Assembly: GCA_032821775.1 (NCBI GenBank)
Contig: JAVLRN010000009.1
Span: forward strand, 496,001 to 560,000
Direction of reading: 5' to 3'
Origin: Sanguinoderma infundibulare
Lineage: Eukaryota > Basidiomycota > Agaricomycetes > Polyporales > Polyporaceae
DNA: 64,000 bases
The notes beneath the pieces were generated by a model, which was not told the origin of the DNA, made no database searches, and worked only from the letters and a program-made list of their open reading frames with translations. Every line of letters begins with the position of its first letter. The stretch's first letter is position 1. Shown here piece after piece: positions 23,659-35,934 of the stretch. The position numbers and the translations under genes are program-made.

Positions 23659-25745
23659 TCAGATGCAGATGGTCGCGCCACCGGCGGGCGTCCACGCCTT
23701 TCCGAGCGCGAGGAAGAGGGAAATGCAGAGGACGATGACGCCGAATGACGCACAGACGACCGCAGGGAGCTTCGAGCGAGAGTACCATGGCTCATGCGGG
23801 GCCGAGAGTTTGATGTAGCACATCGCGGGGAAGATGAAGGCGAGAGCGGTTGCGGACGCTCCGCCTGTGATTTCGAGCATGACGCCGAGGTCGCATGTTA
23901 TGAGGGCGACTGGAGAAGAGGTGTCGTAGGTTAGACCGTTTTTCACGAGGAGGGGCAAAGGAGGTACGCACTGATCATGGAGGAGCAAAGGATGACGGTC
24001 GTGAAGAAGACGTGGCGTTGCATGTTGAACGGTTCGTGTTCGAAGAAGTAGTGCTCGATGACCTCTCGGCAGACGAAGAGCTCCAAAGGAAGCGTCGTGA
24101 ACATGTTCAGCCCGAAGCAGAACCGCGCCACGTTGATCAATGTGTCATTCTGTAAAAGGGGGCGAAAAGTCAGGCCACTGTAAGAGGAAACGAAGCATCC
24201 CCCCACTCACGGGCCCGAAGTTGTTCAGAATGTTCCCCTGCGTTTTGTTCGTGAAGACGACGTATGCGGATATCGCGAGCGTGCAACAAGCGACGAGCGA
24301 TATGGCTGTCGAGATATGCGTCACCTTGTTGAAGCGATCCAACGTGGGTGTCCGCAAGCTCCCGTAGATCAAGAGCGTGTTATGGTGGCAGACGAAGGCG
24401 AAGCTGATGACGCCAATGGCCTGGAACACCCCGTCGCCCAACAAAGTGAAGCGTGCATTCGAGTCGCCTTTGAGCTCCTCGGGAACGTGCGGGCCTTCTA
24501 CGAGGACGGAGATAACAATGATACACATGCCAACAAGCGCAAGCCCAGACGCGCGTGCGAGCTTGTGAATGTCGCGGTAGAGGGAGAGCGGGTAGGAGAC
24601 GCAGATGGTACAAAGGGCAATGATGAACTGGCGCCTGGTGAGGAGTCCGAGGACAGGGATGCGGTATAGCTGAGGGAATATTGAGCGGATCACATGAGGT
24701 ATCGTGTCGCCTGCTCGCAGTTAGCAGTTGTACCAATACGAACGGATGGGAAAGGCAGACGCACCAATGATGATTCCAAAAGCACACATACCCCCGAACG
24801 CGAACGCGAACTGGAAAAATGACACCGCTGCTCGACCACTTGAGCCAAAGCAGTGGTTCATGATCCCAATGTACGAGTTCTGGCCGCTCAGTTTCGCGTT
24901 AAGCACGATCAAACGGATTGTCCAGTCCGTGACGCCGCAAAGTACGACCAGTAGGAGTAGCCCTGTGAAGAAACCGGCTTGTCGAATCGCGTATGGAAGA
25001 CCTGCCAGCGGGGCTGCATGTCAGACTTGTGCACAAGTCAACGATACATGCGAGCGTACCTATGATACCCGCTCCCAATATCGAGTTTGCCATGTTCGCG
25101 ATCGAGTCCAGCAAGTTTCCGCCTGCGTGTCGCTTCGCCGCCAACTCCTCCAGGTCAATCCTTGGCTCCAAGTAAGGATCTTCTGGGATATCGACGCTTC
25201 GTCTGACTGCCGAGGCGTCCAAAAGCCCGACCAGCAGCGGCATGGACTGCTCGCCTCTCCGACCACCTGAGCGCAGGGAGCGTCCGTCCTGCCTGCTCGA
25301 CTGGAGCTGCGAGAGCGCGATGCGGTCGAGGTCATCATCGTCCAGGTCAAACTCTGCAACACGCCAACGGTTATGCATGGTGTCGTGGCACAAGCAACGG
25401 ACCGCAGCAGACTTACTCACCGGTCTCTCGGCTCTGGGCTGTTGATCGGAGCGGGGGTGTGATAACCTGCACGTCCTCCTGGAACCGGACGGTGTGGCTC
25501 GGCCGCCCCTCACCTCCGTGCGCACGGCCGTTCAAGTTCACGTCCTTGTCCTCGGGAAGCTCCCCCTCGTCATCGTCGTCGCTTCCATCCTCGACAGAGA
25601 AGAGCACGGAGCCGTTCGGGCGCGCAGCGTGAGAGGTAGGTTCGTGGCCGGAACTGGAGAGGTCCTCGTCAGTGTCGTTGAGCAGGGGCTGGCTCGCTGC
25701 GCCATCGTCGTCGCGGCCACGCGGTTTGCTGGTTCTGCCGAGCAT
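23659..25745 (-). CDS. Vacuolar-type amino-acid transporter (AVT/SLC38 family)
   Basis: Six exons on the minus strand (25745-25421, 25353-25060, 25001-24765, 24710-24211, 24149-23972, 23909-23659) give 594 aa. Residues 1-~160 are a polar, acidic N-terminal tail (DDDDEGELPEDKD). The first transmembrane helix has the family signature NSILGAGIIGLPYAIRQAG, split by an intron. About ten further helices follow, including FGGMCAFGIIIGDTIPHV and ISFAFVCHHNTLLIYGS, the latter typical of AAAP/SLC38 proteins. The closest yeast type is Avt2 or a related vacuolar neutral amino-acid exporter or importer. Direction and substrate are not readable from sequence. It shares a 235-bp divergent promoter with the F-box-like gene. 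Confidence 0.93.
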
Positions 25746-25980
25746 GTTATGAGTTCATGAGGTGTACTGAGAGAAGCAGAAGGGGGTGGAGCAGGCTGTG
25801 AGAGTTTGGGTGGGTCTATGTATGGGCACGCTGCAAGTCACTGCGCAGCAAGCTTCAGTAAGACAGGCAAGCGTGGCGCGCGACCGTGAATCGCTCCCGG
25901 CATTCGCACCTTGACCTTGACCTCCATCCATCGATCTTCGACTCTCCTTGGCCGTCGCTCATCAGGTCGCGAGTACGTCC
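25746..25980. promoter_or_regulatory. Divergent promoter between transporter and F-box-like gene
   Basis: 235 bp separate the two start codons on opposite strands. No TATA box was found. The shared spacer implies possible co-regulation (inference). Confidence 0.4.
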
Positions 25981-27271
25981 ATGCCCGTTTGCTTAATGAC
26001 AATAGTTCGATTGACTGAAGGATATCAAGCCTCTATGTTTCCCGTTGAAATCCTCGAACACATCGTCGACTATTTACACAATGATTCGAGGTCGCTCGCG
26101 GCGTGCGCCCTCGCTGGCCGGCCACTGCTTCAATCCTCTCGGTTCCATCGCTTCAACGGACGCAGTCTGACGTATATGCGCGCAGTACTGCTACAGCCGC
26201 TTCTCGCTGCCTCTCCCGCCTTGGCCAGTTCGATAGCATCCTTGTCCTATCAGCCTTTTAACCGGTCCTACTCCTACTCGGAGAGCATCGAAATGCCGAA
26301 AACGTTCACATTCCTTCGACTGTTGCCGAATCTTATCGACCTCGAGATCCCGGCCAAGGCGTTGTCCAATGTCGCCCATCTTGGTCCCCAACTGGTTTAC
26401 CTGCGTGTCTTTGACGTCAGAGCGGAAACGTCTCAGGGCCTTCTGGCTGGACTCTCTCTGTTCCCCACCCTCCAGGAACTTGAGCTATCCGATACATATT
26501 TCGTGTCATCTCTCATCACGCGCTCGGTCCAAAATTCTCAAGATCTACCCGCACCCCACGTTCGCAAACTTTCGTTCCGGGAGACGGCCTGCGTAGAGTT
26601 GATCTCTCGGTGGTTCCGTTCGCACGAGCGGACCCCGCATCTACACTCCTTCATGCAAACCATCCGGGACCTAGACGACGCCCATATATTCGTCGAACAG
26701 TCTCGCACGCTTGGGCCCATGGCTCAGGAACTGGAGGTGCTGTTCAAACCCGATGGTAGCATGCGAGGTGCGTACGATCCGCCATGTCGACAGCGGCATC
26801 ATCTCACGCGGAGCTCCAGATGCTTTGGAGAAGGCGAACCTGACCCTCTATCCGTACTCGGCTCTTCAATCCTGCACTCTTCGGTTCGCATTGCCCGAGA
26901 TGTGCGTCGCAGAAAACCGGTCCCTGGCGTGGATTCCAACGATCATTGGCCAGTTGTCGTCGTCGTCTCTCCGATCGCTCTCCATCTCGTTGGTAGTCGA
27001 CAACGTGGAAGATCTCCGGTCTTTGAACTCGGAGTGCGCGGTTCGCGTTCTCACCTCTGCTTACTTCGACGACATGTGGGTCCTGGACTGGGCGGCCATA
27101 GAGCAAGCGCTCTCAGCAGACCGTCTCGGAGGGCTGACCAGGGTGGTAGTGGAAGGCAGGGGGGATCGAGCGTCGCTGGAGGAACACATCAGGATCACAT
27201 GTCCTGGGCTGCATGACCGTCGTATCCTATCGTTGGTTGCGGTTGCGAAGAGTGCGACATGGGCAAATTGA
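25981..27271 (+). CDS. F-box-like protein with leucine-rich region
   Basis: Two exons, 25981-26767 and 26820-27271, give 412 aa if the first in-frame ATG is used. ATGs at 25996 and 26035 are alternatives. The N-terminus carries an F-box-like stretch (MFPVEILEHIVDYL ... LAACALAGRPLLQSSRFHRF), which would dock to Skp1 of an SCF ubiquitin ligase. The rest has irregular Leu-rich segments (LRLLPNLIDLEIP, LSLFPTLQELELSDTYF, LRSLSISLVVDNVEDLRSL) in the style of Agaricomycete F-box proteins that bind substrates through LRR-like repeats. The 52-bp intron (gtgcgt...ctccag) is needed to keep the frame. The substrate is unknown. Confidence 0.75.
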
Positions 27272-28411
27272 CGACGCCGTTGTACCTCAATTCCAGACAG
27301 GACCGGGCTGAGCGTCGTGTACGCAGCAACAGGCATCCTTTGTCTCTCTGTCCTCTAATGTACATGTTCTTATGGACACGCCAAAATGGATCCGAGATGG
27401 CAGTTGCAATGACATGGACAATTGCTTAACGCTGGCGTGGGATGACCAGTTGGCGGAATCCGGATATGATTGTGAAGGAGAGGGATACTGACGGCGGATC
27501 AATAGCGTAGGGCTTGGGATAATGCTACATGGGAACAACGGCTGCGTATGAAGCTAGCACTTACTTGGTGCTGAAAGGAAGATAGCCATGAGAAGTGAGG
27601 CCTGAGGCCTGAGGGCTCGAAGCCTTGTTTGGTTTTGCACGCGGAGCGTTCTACTCGATCAAACGGCGCTAAGCATCAAGTCGCGTAACAGTGGGTGCAC
27701 TGACTTCTTCGACTTCTTCCATTATGTATGATCTCCTGCGAGCCTCCTGGCAACCCGTTCTCAATCAACATGGGCTTTTCAGGAGAGTCGCATTGTCGCC
27801 TTTGCTACGGGAGCGGCGCCAGCACTCAGGTACGTTGCCAGTATGTCACATAATGCAGTGAACAATCTTGACAAATCATTAGCTTTAGGTTGCCGTCCTC
27901 CGCGTTTTGCGTTTCAGACCTCCTTGTGCCCAGTCGACCCATTCCAAGGGGCCTTTGGTCGGCTGAGCCACCGAAAATCGTCCCGAAGCTCATAAGACGG
28001 GTGGGACTCTTCCCAGCAGAGCCAAATGCGTTGCGAATCCTGCCAATCCAGTGATGCCGCTGACAGCGGTGACGAGCGAGCGTGAGTCCCACCGGATTTA
28101 TCATTACTCAATGCTCTATTAGGTTCCCCGCCGGCGTGTCCGAGCCAATTGCGGCATGCCTTCTGTGGTGTGTGGAACATTTGGCCACGCACTGCCGTGT
28201 TGTCGTCTTCTGCGCCTGACGCCTAGCGGGGGACGCGCCGGATCGCGGCGCAGCGAGCTCACGCCGCTGCTGGGATATAGCGACGCTCTCGTCCAAGCTG
28301 GGCTTTGTCTCTTCTCTTCCACCATCTGGCGACTTTGACTGTTTTTCTCCCTCTCGCATTTTCGCTCGGGCGGGCGCGGGCATGCGGCATTAACCTTGGG
28401 AGACGACGAAC
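27272..28411. other. Intergenic region, no gene seen
   Basis: 1.1 kb with only short motif-free frames on either strand. Confidence 0.5.
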
Positions 28412-31400
28412 ATGTGCCGGTCCTCTGTGTGTCGGTTCCTGTTGGGCTCTTGTAGTAACCCTGCCACCCCGAAATCACAATGGGGCTCGGATCTCGCGGA
28501 GACCAGTGGCTCCGGCCAGCCGTCAGCTATCGCAAATGCCAAAGCGTTTACGGAGCTTGGCCGTAACGGCCGTGAGGACAAAGCGGAGGACGGAGGGGAC
28601 GGTGGTGGCGGAGCATTAAGCGCTGTGGCAAAGCGGGGGACCCTCTCATTTAATCGAGATTCCCTGCTCTCCGACACGTTTTCTACCACAACCGCCTTCA
28701 ACGAAACTCACTCACTTTCCGCATCGTCACCCTTCAACTCCACCTCGTTCCTCGCTGCATATCTGTTTAGTTCGCGCGAACACAGTCTTAACCACGCCCT
28801 TTTGCCCATAGGATCGTCTCCCCACGAACCTTCGAGCAAACCACAACCCGAACCCATCATTTCACCCGTCCGGCAAAGTCTTGGGCTTAATCCTGAGACT
28901 CTCAAGGATATACCATCCCTCCAACCCGGTACTCTGGACGAGGAGCGCGCGCGGCGTCGCGAAGTAATGGACCACCAAGAGACGTCTCAGTGGTCCAACG
29001 TGTTGCGGCAGGCGGACGCCTCTCACAGCGCGTCCTCCGCTACCACTCCCTCTAGTCAATCCCGCGAGACGCATTTCAGGAAAACAGGTAGCAGGATGGA
29101 TGTTCGGGACCGCGACAAAGGCGTTTCCCGTTCTTCTGCTCAACGACCAGGGCAAAACGCTCGACCTCGACGAGAGCCATCGTCGCTGAAAGCTACCGTG
29201 ACACCGTTATCCTGGGGGAATCCTTTAAAGACGTCTCCAACCCTCAGCGGGTTCCCATCGTCTTCCGCCAACCACTCATCGGCCAAGCTTTCGTCGACTT
29301 CAACCACAGGAGCTGGCCCAGCAGCAGCAGTCACTCTACGGTCATCCGCTGATTCTATCCCAACCCGTCCCGACGCGGATAGGCACGGCCGCGCACCCCT
29401 CAACCACAGCTCCTCGGAGTCCGCACTCATCCATCCCCCTTCTCAGGCTTCTGCAACGGGAGCAATGCCGTCGTCCACACTCCTGACCATCACCGTTCAT
29501 GCTTCAACACCTCAGCCTTCCTCCGGACTCATTCACACCGTGGTCACCACGGCGGGTACAGATTCAAGAGTGACAGTGTCGCACCAGCGAAGTGCGCATG
29601 AGCTACGTGTGCAGGCATCTGCGTTGGTCAAAGGCGCTCAAGACAGGTACGCGACTTGGAGTGAGAAGAGGCACAACGTGACGTATGATAACGAGTGGGA
29701 ACTTCGTCGGAATTTGGTCAAGGTTGGTGTCTTGGTTTGATCAAGTTGCTACCAGAGACTGATTGTGTTTTGTTGTAGAATGGTCGTGTTTCAGGAGACC
29801 TGCCTGCGCCATTCGCAATCAACGCTGTCCAAAGTGGTAACGACAGAGCGAAGCATCCGGCCCCCTCCACGGAGTCACCTACACCCAGCATCAAGCGTTC
29901 GAACAAACCATCGGTGAACTACAATACTTCCTCTGGACAAACGTTGCATCGACTCATGCACGATGATATCCAGCTGCAGTCGAGGACAAGGTCCGCAGAG
30001 AACCTGACGCCGAGAGACTTTCCCAGTCACTCGAAAGGATCACGTTCCACTACTGCAGGGTCGACGCGCAGCGGCCAACATGTCCGGCAAGGAACGTCGA
30101 ATGCGGGAGGTATTCAGGAAATCGTTAGACGTACAGCAGACACCTCGCGAGTGGAGCTTCCTCGGGCTAACGCAACCTCGGCCTCGGCTCAACGGCCTTC
30201 GCCCTCGTCTCGAGACGCCTCAAGCATCAGACGTACGTCTTCGCGTCCTGCGATGGGAGTTTCGAACGCACCTGTTCCCGTTGCGCCTCCCCAGAAGATT
30301 GTTCCAGACTACAGCTCATTGGGGCGCGCAGCAAACCTTGTTGGCGGATCGACACACGCTGCAAAGCGTCCGGCGTCGAGGAGTCCATCAAAGCCCTCGA
30401 TCAAAAGTTCATATCCACAAGGAAACTCAGGTATTCGTGCTCCTGGACCTCTTGCCTCCAACCCTTCCGCTCAACCTAGCTTGCGTCGTGCAGACAAGGG
30501 TGTTCGTCCCGCTTTGATAGCTTCCTCAGATATCAAGCCCAAACCCTCGGTAAGTACTCCTTCGCCACACATCACCAAATTGGAAGCTAACACATTGTTG
30601 CAGTCCAAGCAGCCTCACCCGTCCTCCTCACGTCAAGTCCACGATTCGCGTTCCTCCACTGCCACGTCGTACGTAACGAACAGCAGTATTCAAGACTCGT
30701 CTCGTAGCCCGTCCGGACGTAGTGGAACTCCTTCGAAGGCCTCCACGCTCGACAGAGGGACGAAGTTGAACCGCACGTTGTCCACCATCGCCAGTGTATC
30801 TGACGCACCCGTCGTGGAGTTTCAGCAGACGCAAGGCACTCCAATTTCGATGTCATCCACGTCCAGAAGCAGGCCGACCGTTCACGACGTATTTGCGGCT
30901 GACGCTCCTGGGATCACTCCTTCCACGAAGCGAGTCACCCCCTCGCCCCGTCCGCGAGCGGCTACTGTCTCCTCGAGGCCCAGCGTTGCGTCCCTCCGAT
31001 CGTCTGGCGTGAGCTACGCTACCATGAACTCGGAACACCCTTCCGTGGGGGGTATTCAGTCTCAGGTTACTCCACCTGTGCCCCCCATGCCCTCGAACGC
31101 TCCTGAGACCCCGTTGCTTCATTGCGGGTTTGAGTCGGTCGTGAGCGACACTTCGTACATGGACGCGATGTTCGATCTGGACTCTTATCCGCTAGGATAC
31201 GGTCGACACCCACTGCTCTCCAACCCAGCCCAAGTGGTTTCCGCGAAACCAGAGATCACCGCGGCCCCTCGGGACCTGTCGCCGTTCAAGAGAGGACGCA
31301 TAGAACCGCGCTGGTCGTTGCAGCGTGGCGCCGACCCGGCTCCGAAGTCTAGGAATCGCACCATGGCCACGGTCAGGGAGGTTCGGGTAACCGAGAACTC

Positions 31401-31944
31401 GAGCGAAGAGACCCTCTCTGGCCCAGCTCCGCGTGCAGACCGCAAGTCCGTGCGCCTTACGGTCTTCCCCAACGCATCCGAATGGACCGTCGGGACGTCG
31501 TCGGGCTCTGGCCAGTCGCACCCAAAGCCGCGCCGCGAGTCCCCCGTCCCGCGTGCCCACTCCCCCGAGGTAGCCACCAACCCGTTCGAGGACCCGCCGT
31601 CTTACTCCGACAGCATCACTCCGAGCCGCAGGCGCACCAACAGCGACGCGAGGGACAACAAGCCCAGACTCTGGCTGGACGCTCGCCTGCCGGCAAGTTA
31701 CATCGAGCGCGCAATCAACGCGGGCGAGGCTAACGCCGCGCGCCAGCCCTATCCGACGGACGAGGACGAGGAGGGAGGTCGCACCAGAAAGGTCAGCGTC
31801 ATCCGGAAGGTCCTGGGCCAGCTCGGTGGCCCCTTCAGCTCCAAGAAGAAGAAGGACGCCTCGGCGGACTGGAAGAGCGCGTTCGCGTCTCGTCCTGGTC
31901 CTTCCACGATCCACTGGAAGACGGCTCGTCCCTCTGAGAAGTGA
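28412..31944 (+). CDS. Large Ser/Pro-rich disordered protein (hypothetical)
   Basis: Three exons (28412-29722, 29779-30549, 30604-31944) give 1,140 aa. The 54-bp intron at 30550-30603 has perfect gtaag/cag signals but no frame effect, so retention is possible. Composition is strongly Ser/Thr/Pro/Arg with long low-complexity runs. More ordered islands are RVQASALVKGAQDRYATWSEKRHNV-like sequence near residue 410 (likely helical), DTSYMDAMFDLDSYPLGYG and a C-terminal KVSVIRKVLGQLGGPFSSKKKK basic patch. I recognise no domain. A scaffold or regulator phosphorylated at many sites would fit, but that is inference. The N-terminal start is uncertain, since the first ~20 residues look atypical and an upstream exon cannot be excluded. 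Confidence 0.65.
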
Positions 31945-32468
31945 GGCGTTCCCCGCGTTAATGCGCTTGGGCGATCCTGTGTTCGCTTGCCCGGTATTCT
32001 TGCTATCGTGTTGCTTCCACATTGTATTCCGTCCTCGCCATAGACCATTACACTGCCCATAGATCGTGCGTTTCCTCGCCCTATCATTTTGTAGCATCTT
32101 GTTTTATCGTTCCCCGCTGTAGATCGCTTTCCGGTGTTTTTGTACCTCGTACCCCATATGCCCTACCTATGCCCTTATGCCCTTATGCCCATATGCCCTA
32201 TGCCTACCTATGCCCTTCCCAATTTTTCTATCACCATTGGGACGTTCTAGAGAGGTAGTCGTACTTGTTGTATCATATAATTGTTTGGTGCACTACTTTG
32301 CACCAAACACAGCTTGGACGTGTATAAATGATGATTGGAATTGAATGTATCGACATTTCCCTGCGAAGTTGCTCGAGTGGTCAGTCCGAACGAGCACAAT
32401 TTCGACGAAGCACGTCTGAAGTCCTAATAGATACAGCATGTAACAGATACAATGATGGTAATCTATAA
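31945..32468. other. Convergent intergenic spacer with TATGCCC repeats
   Basis: Space between the 3' ends of the 1,140-aa gene (plus) and NAR1 (minus). It holds the TATGCCC array described separately. No gene was seen. Confidence 0.5.
32155..32218 (+). repeat. Irregular TATGCCC array
   Basis: About eight copies of TATGCCC or close variants (TATGCCCT, TATGCCTACC) in 64 bp, between two convergent genes. Confidence 0.75.
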
Positions 32469-34610
32469 TCACCACTTCACGGCAAGCCCAACGACCTCGC
32501 TCTCCACCGCCCTGTACTGAGTCCGGAACAACTGGTGCCGTATGGCCTCCGCAGCGTTGTCTAGCTCGGTAGCCCATCCCTGAACCGGTTTGGCCGCCTT
32601 CGTGGTGTCCACGAGAATGCGGCCCGCAAACCGATCTGCGGCCTCGAACGCCGATCCTGTTGGGGCAAGAGGGCCTTCCGCAGGCGGAGTGGGGGGAGGG
32701 GTCGGCAGCGTTCGCCAGTACGCCGCCTCGACCTTCTTCGTCCACTCCCGATCTCCCCACTTCGGGCCGACAGGCGCGGCGGGCAACGGCTCGTCCACGT
32801 CGAGCTTGACACCCGTCTCGGACCAATTTCGCGAAAAGCCCTCGTCGTCGGTCGTGCTCTTCGCAGCAGGCCGCAGCTGCCCTCCCCCGTTCACGCATCC
32901 GCTCGGGCACGCCATGACCTCGACGTAGTCGTAACCCTTATCCCTGTCCTCGCCCGCATCTGCACCCGCGCCCGCGCCCTTCCGCACCGCCCGGCCGCGT
33001 GCACGCAGGCCCGCCCCCGCGAGGCGTCCGGCCGCGCCTCTCCCGACCTGGACGCCGGCATCCCGGCCGACCTTGCGGACGACGTTCTGCAGGTTGCGGA
33101 AGCCGTAGCACTTTGCTCCGCGAAAGACGACCTGGCCCGTGTCGCGGTTCGCGAGCGTGTACTCCTCGTAGTCCGCCGTGCGCACCGTCTTCGTCGTGAG
33201 CTCGAGCGCGTCGGGATTTGAAGAGGACGAGATGAGGGCCGATATGAGTGCATGAAGGTACGATCCCGAACTCGTGCCGGGGTGCATGAGCAGCTCCGGG
33301 AACGCGAGATCCGCGGAGTCCTGGCCGGGACCTGTGCCAGGACGCCGATCTGCTGCGGGCCCGAATGCGGCGCCGCGCGAGTGCGGGGTTAGAAGTGGCA
33401 CGTTCTCGTCGGGCACAGGAGCCGAGAGGTCCCAGCCCTTGTCGTGCATCAGGAGCTGCAGCTCGCCGGTGGTGATCACGCAGTCGACGTCGCGTGTCGC
33501 GTACGCTTCGTTGTAGAAGTCCTGCCGCGAAGCTTCGAGCTTCTTATCGTAGCACGGCATGACCGTGACATGGTAGATCTCATCTGGCCTGGGGTGTTTG
33601 TGCGCCATGTGCGAAGATCACCCATAACCCCGGGAGAAGATGCGGGCGGGACGATCAGCACGCACAGCCAACACAATGAAGGGAGATGAACACACGTTTT
33701 CTTCCACTTCGTGCCGAGCCACTTCTTCACGAGCGTACCCATGACCTGTTGTGGGCTCTTGGTCCGGCTGATGAATGGAAGCATCTCCGCGTGTGTCTTC
33801 TCGGCATAACACACCCAGCCGGGACATGCGCTTGCGAGCATGGGGAGCTTGCCTTCACCGTTCTTCCGCTCAGTGAACTCCTTCGCATGCTCGAGGAGGG
33901 ATATGTGCCGAGCGAACGTGGTGTCATATACGTGCGCGAAGCCGAGGATGTCCTTGCAGAACACGGTCACCCTCCTGAGGACTTGGAGAAGGCTGATGTT
34001 CTGTGAAGAGCTGGAGGAAATGGAGGCCGCAAGGGATGCGAGGGACTGGGGCGCGATGGAAATGACTGGGGTCCTGTGTTCATGGGACAGAGGGGGTGGG
34101 TTGTTCTCCAGGACGTTGAGAACCTCGACGTGGGATTGCATTGTGATTAGGACAGACTCGGCCGAGGTGATGCAGCCGCTATATCGGAGACCTGATCAGC
34201 CTTCTCAATAGTAGGGCCGTGAGGATGGAGTCGTGACCACGCACCTGCACGCGAGACAATCATTCAGACTGATCTCCGCCGTGGTCAGCTTCTGCTTCGC
34301 AGCTCCCGACCGCTCTGTTGCAGATACGCTCGCCGAAACTTCGTAGTAAGCCCCACTTGAATCGACTTGGATTTGGGTCTTCAATCGATCACGTTAGGCT
34401 TTCCATGAGCTGAGAATCAAATGTGGGACGCACAACAGCAGCGCCTGCATCCTGAAGATCCGGCTTGTTGGTCTGCTCTACAGGCTTGATGCACGCTTGC
34501 GATGGTGTTATGAAGTCATTGAGATCTGTAAGTGTCTGTCGCAAACCATAAGCAGCGATGCCTCTGACATGAAAATTGCGAGGACCTACCAAAGCCCCAG
34601 AAAACGCCAT
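32469..34610 (-). CDS. NAR1: Cytosolic Fe-S cluster assembly factor NAR1 (iron-hydrogenase-like)
   Basis: Component of the CIA pathway that delivers 4Fe-4S clusters to cytosolic and nuclear proteins. Five exons (34610-34590, 34535-34434, 34378-34245, 34178-33696, 33588-32469) give 619 aa. The 7-codon first exon MAFSGAL joins TLTDLNDFITPSQACIKP. The N-terminal cluster ligands are the Cys of SQACIKP and CLACSGC (split by an intron). The H-cluster-like C-terminal ligands are in ACPGWVCYAEK, VMPCYDKKLEASR and EVMACPSGCVNGGGQ. An Ala/Gly/Arg-rich insertion of ~45 residues (around GRLAGAGLRARGRAVRKG) sits between conserved blocks and is probably a surface loop. Catalytic hydrogenase activity is not expected, as known for eukaryotic Nar1. 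Confidence 0.95.
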
Positions 34611-34899
34611 AGACAGTGTGAGGGAGAAGGCGAAAGTGTTTGTGGCTGCAGAGACTGGGCATGACTAAGATCTCGATTAGGACATCACACAGCCACCGCT
34701 TTCCGGTCATCCATATCCGGCAACACCTCTCTGCGCCCTTCCCAATCACCGTTCGCGGGTTTGGCAAGTACCCGACACCAAAGCCACACAACTTCGAAGA
34801 ATCGTGGTTTGTGCAACGGTTAAATGCAAGCATGTACCACGGGACCTACCTCGCACCCTCCTCGAACTCCCAGTACACCCACCCTCGCCCATCTCCCTG

Positions 34900-35243
34900 T
34901 CATCGGCGAGCAGATCGGATAACAACCTCGTCACCCGCCTCGGGCTCCTTCCCTGCCGCCCTGGCAGTAGTTCGTGAACCAGATCTTTTGAGTACCGGTG
35001 TGCATACGTAGAAACGAATCCTCGGATGCACTAGGGGCGGGGTGTCGTCCCTCGCCTCGATGTGATCGTTCTCCGCAACCTGCATATTCACGGCACCAAA
35101 TCTTGCTCGAACCCGGTATATCCAGTTGCGGTCCATGTTATGCGCGAGCCCTTTTTCGATACTGCCGAGATCCGGGCTGTTCTTGGTCACCAAGCGGTCG
35201 CCAGAGTCGTAGAGCAGGGACTGGAACCCGACGGAGATGACGG
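34900..35243 (-). CDS. Unrecognised coding-like exon (possible partial gene or remnant)
   Basis: A 114-codon open stretch begins right after a good acceptor (ttgatttacag) at 35243 and ends with a stop at 34900. It reads VISVGFQSLLYDSGDRLVTK, DLGSIEKGLAHNMDRNWIYR and RVRARFGAVNMQVAENDHIE in order, which has the look of a folded domain rather than chance. A further phrase (WVYWEFEEGA followed by gtaggt) sits downstream in another phase at about 34840-34880, suggesting more exons. I could not assemble a full gene: no start exon, and the remaining frames do not connect cleanly. It could be a gene fragment or a gene with unusual introns. No family assigned. Confidence 0.35.
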
Positions 35244-35934
35244 CTGTAAATCAAGGTTTAGGATCTCGTTACGGTAGACGGCGCGGAGCTCGGAAATGTT
35301 GTCCTAGTGCGTATGACGTCGGTACTAAGCTTGTGACCATATGTGTCGGACACCTTCGAAGTAGGTTTACAGATTTCTGCTGGAAGGTTATATTACATGC
35401 TCATCTTCCCAAGTGAATATGTTTCGGTCAACGCGTCCCCAACTTCACAACCACAAAGACTTCCGCATTGAGTGCACGCATCAGCCGACTTAAAGCAAAC
35501 CCAGCAGGCTGTCGAACAAATCCAGTGTGTTGCATTCAAGATGGTAAGCAGCATGCCGCGCTGCGACGTTGTGAACGATGTAGGTAGCTGTAGTACTGGT
35601 GTGGACTCAGGCTCGTGGCTGGCGTGCCTATACAGAAGATATGGATTAAAAATATGGTTGGGCAAGAGGACGTGTGTGTTGGGACGGCGCGAATGAGAAA
35701 TATATGAATACAACACATGCGTGTGGAGACGGATAGATATCTGGTCTGTGATGTGGCGAACAGCAAGGGGGACTGACAGCAATGATACAGCATGTGGACT
35801 CGAGAAGACGATACTGGCGTGAACGATAACGTGAGCGTGCAGGCGGGCGGTGGCCGAGGGCACGAATAGGCAAAATTAGCGTATGGTGGAGACGGCGCGG
35901 CGATCGAGGACGCGGCAGTGGGGGACTGGGAGTG

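Noticed and set aside
26768..26793. Frameshift in the F-box-like gene
   Set aside because: A 52-bp GT/AG intron (26768-26819) restores the frame, so no mutation is needed.
31192..32097. 301-codon antisense frame at the 3' end of the Ser-rich gene
   Set aside because: Compositional shadow, and it overlaps an established exon and the intergenic repeat.
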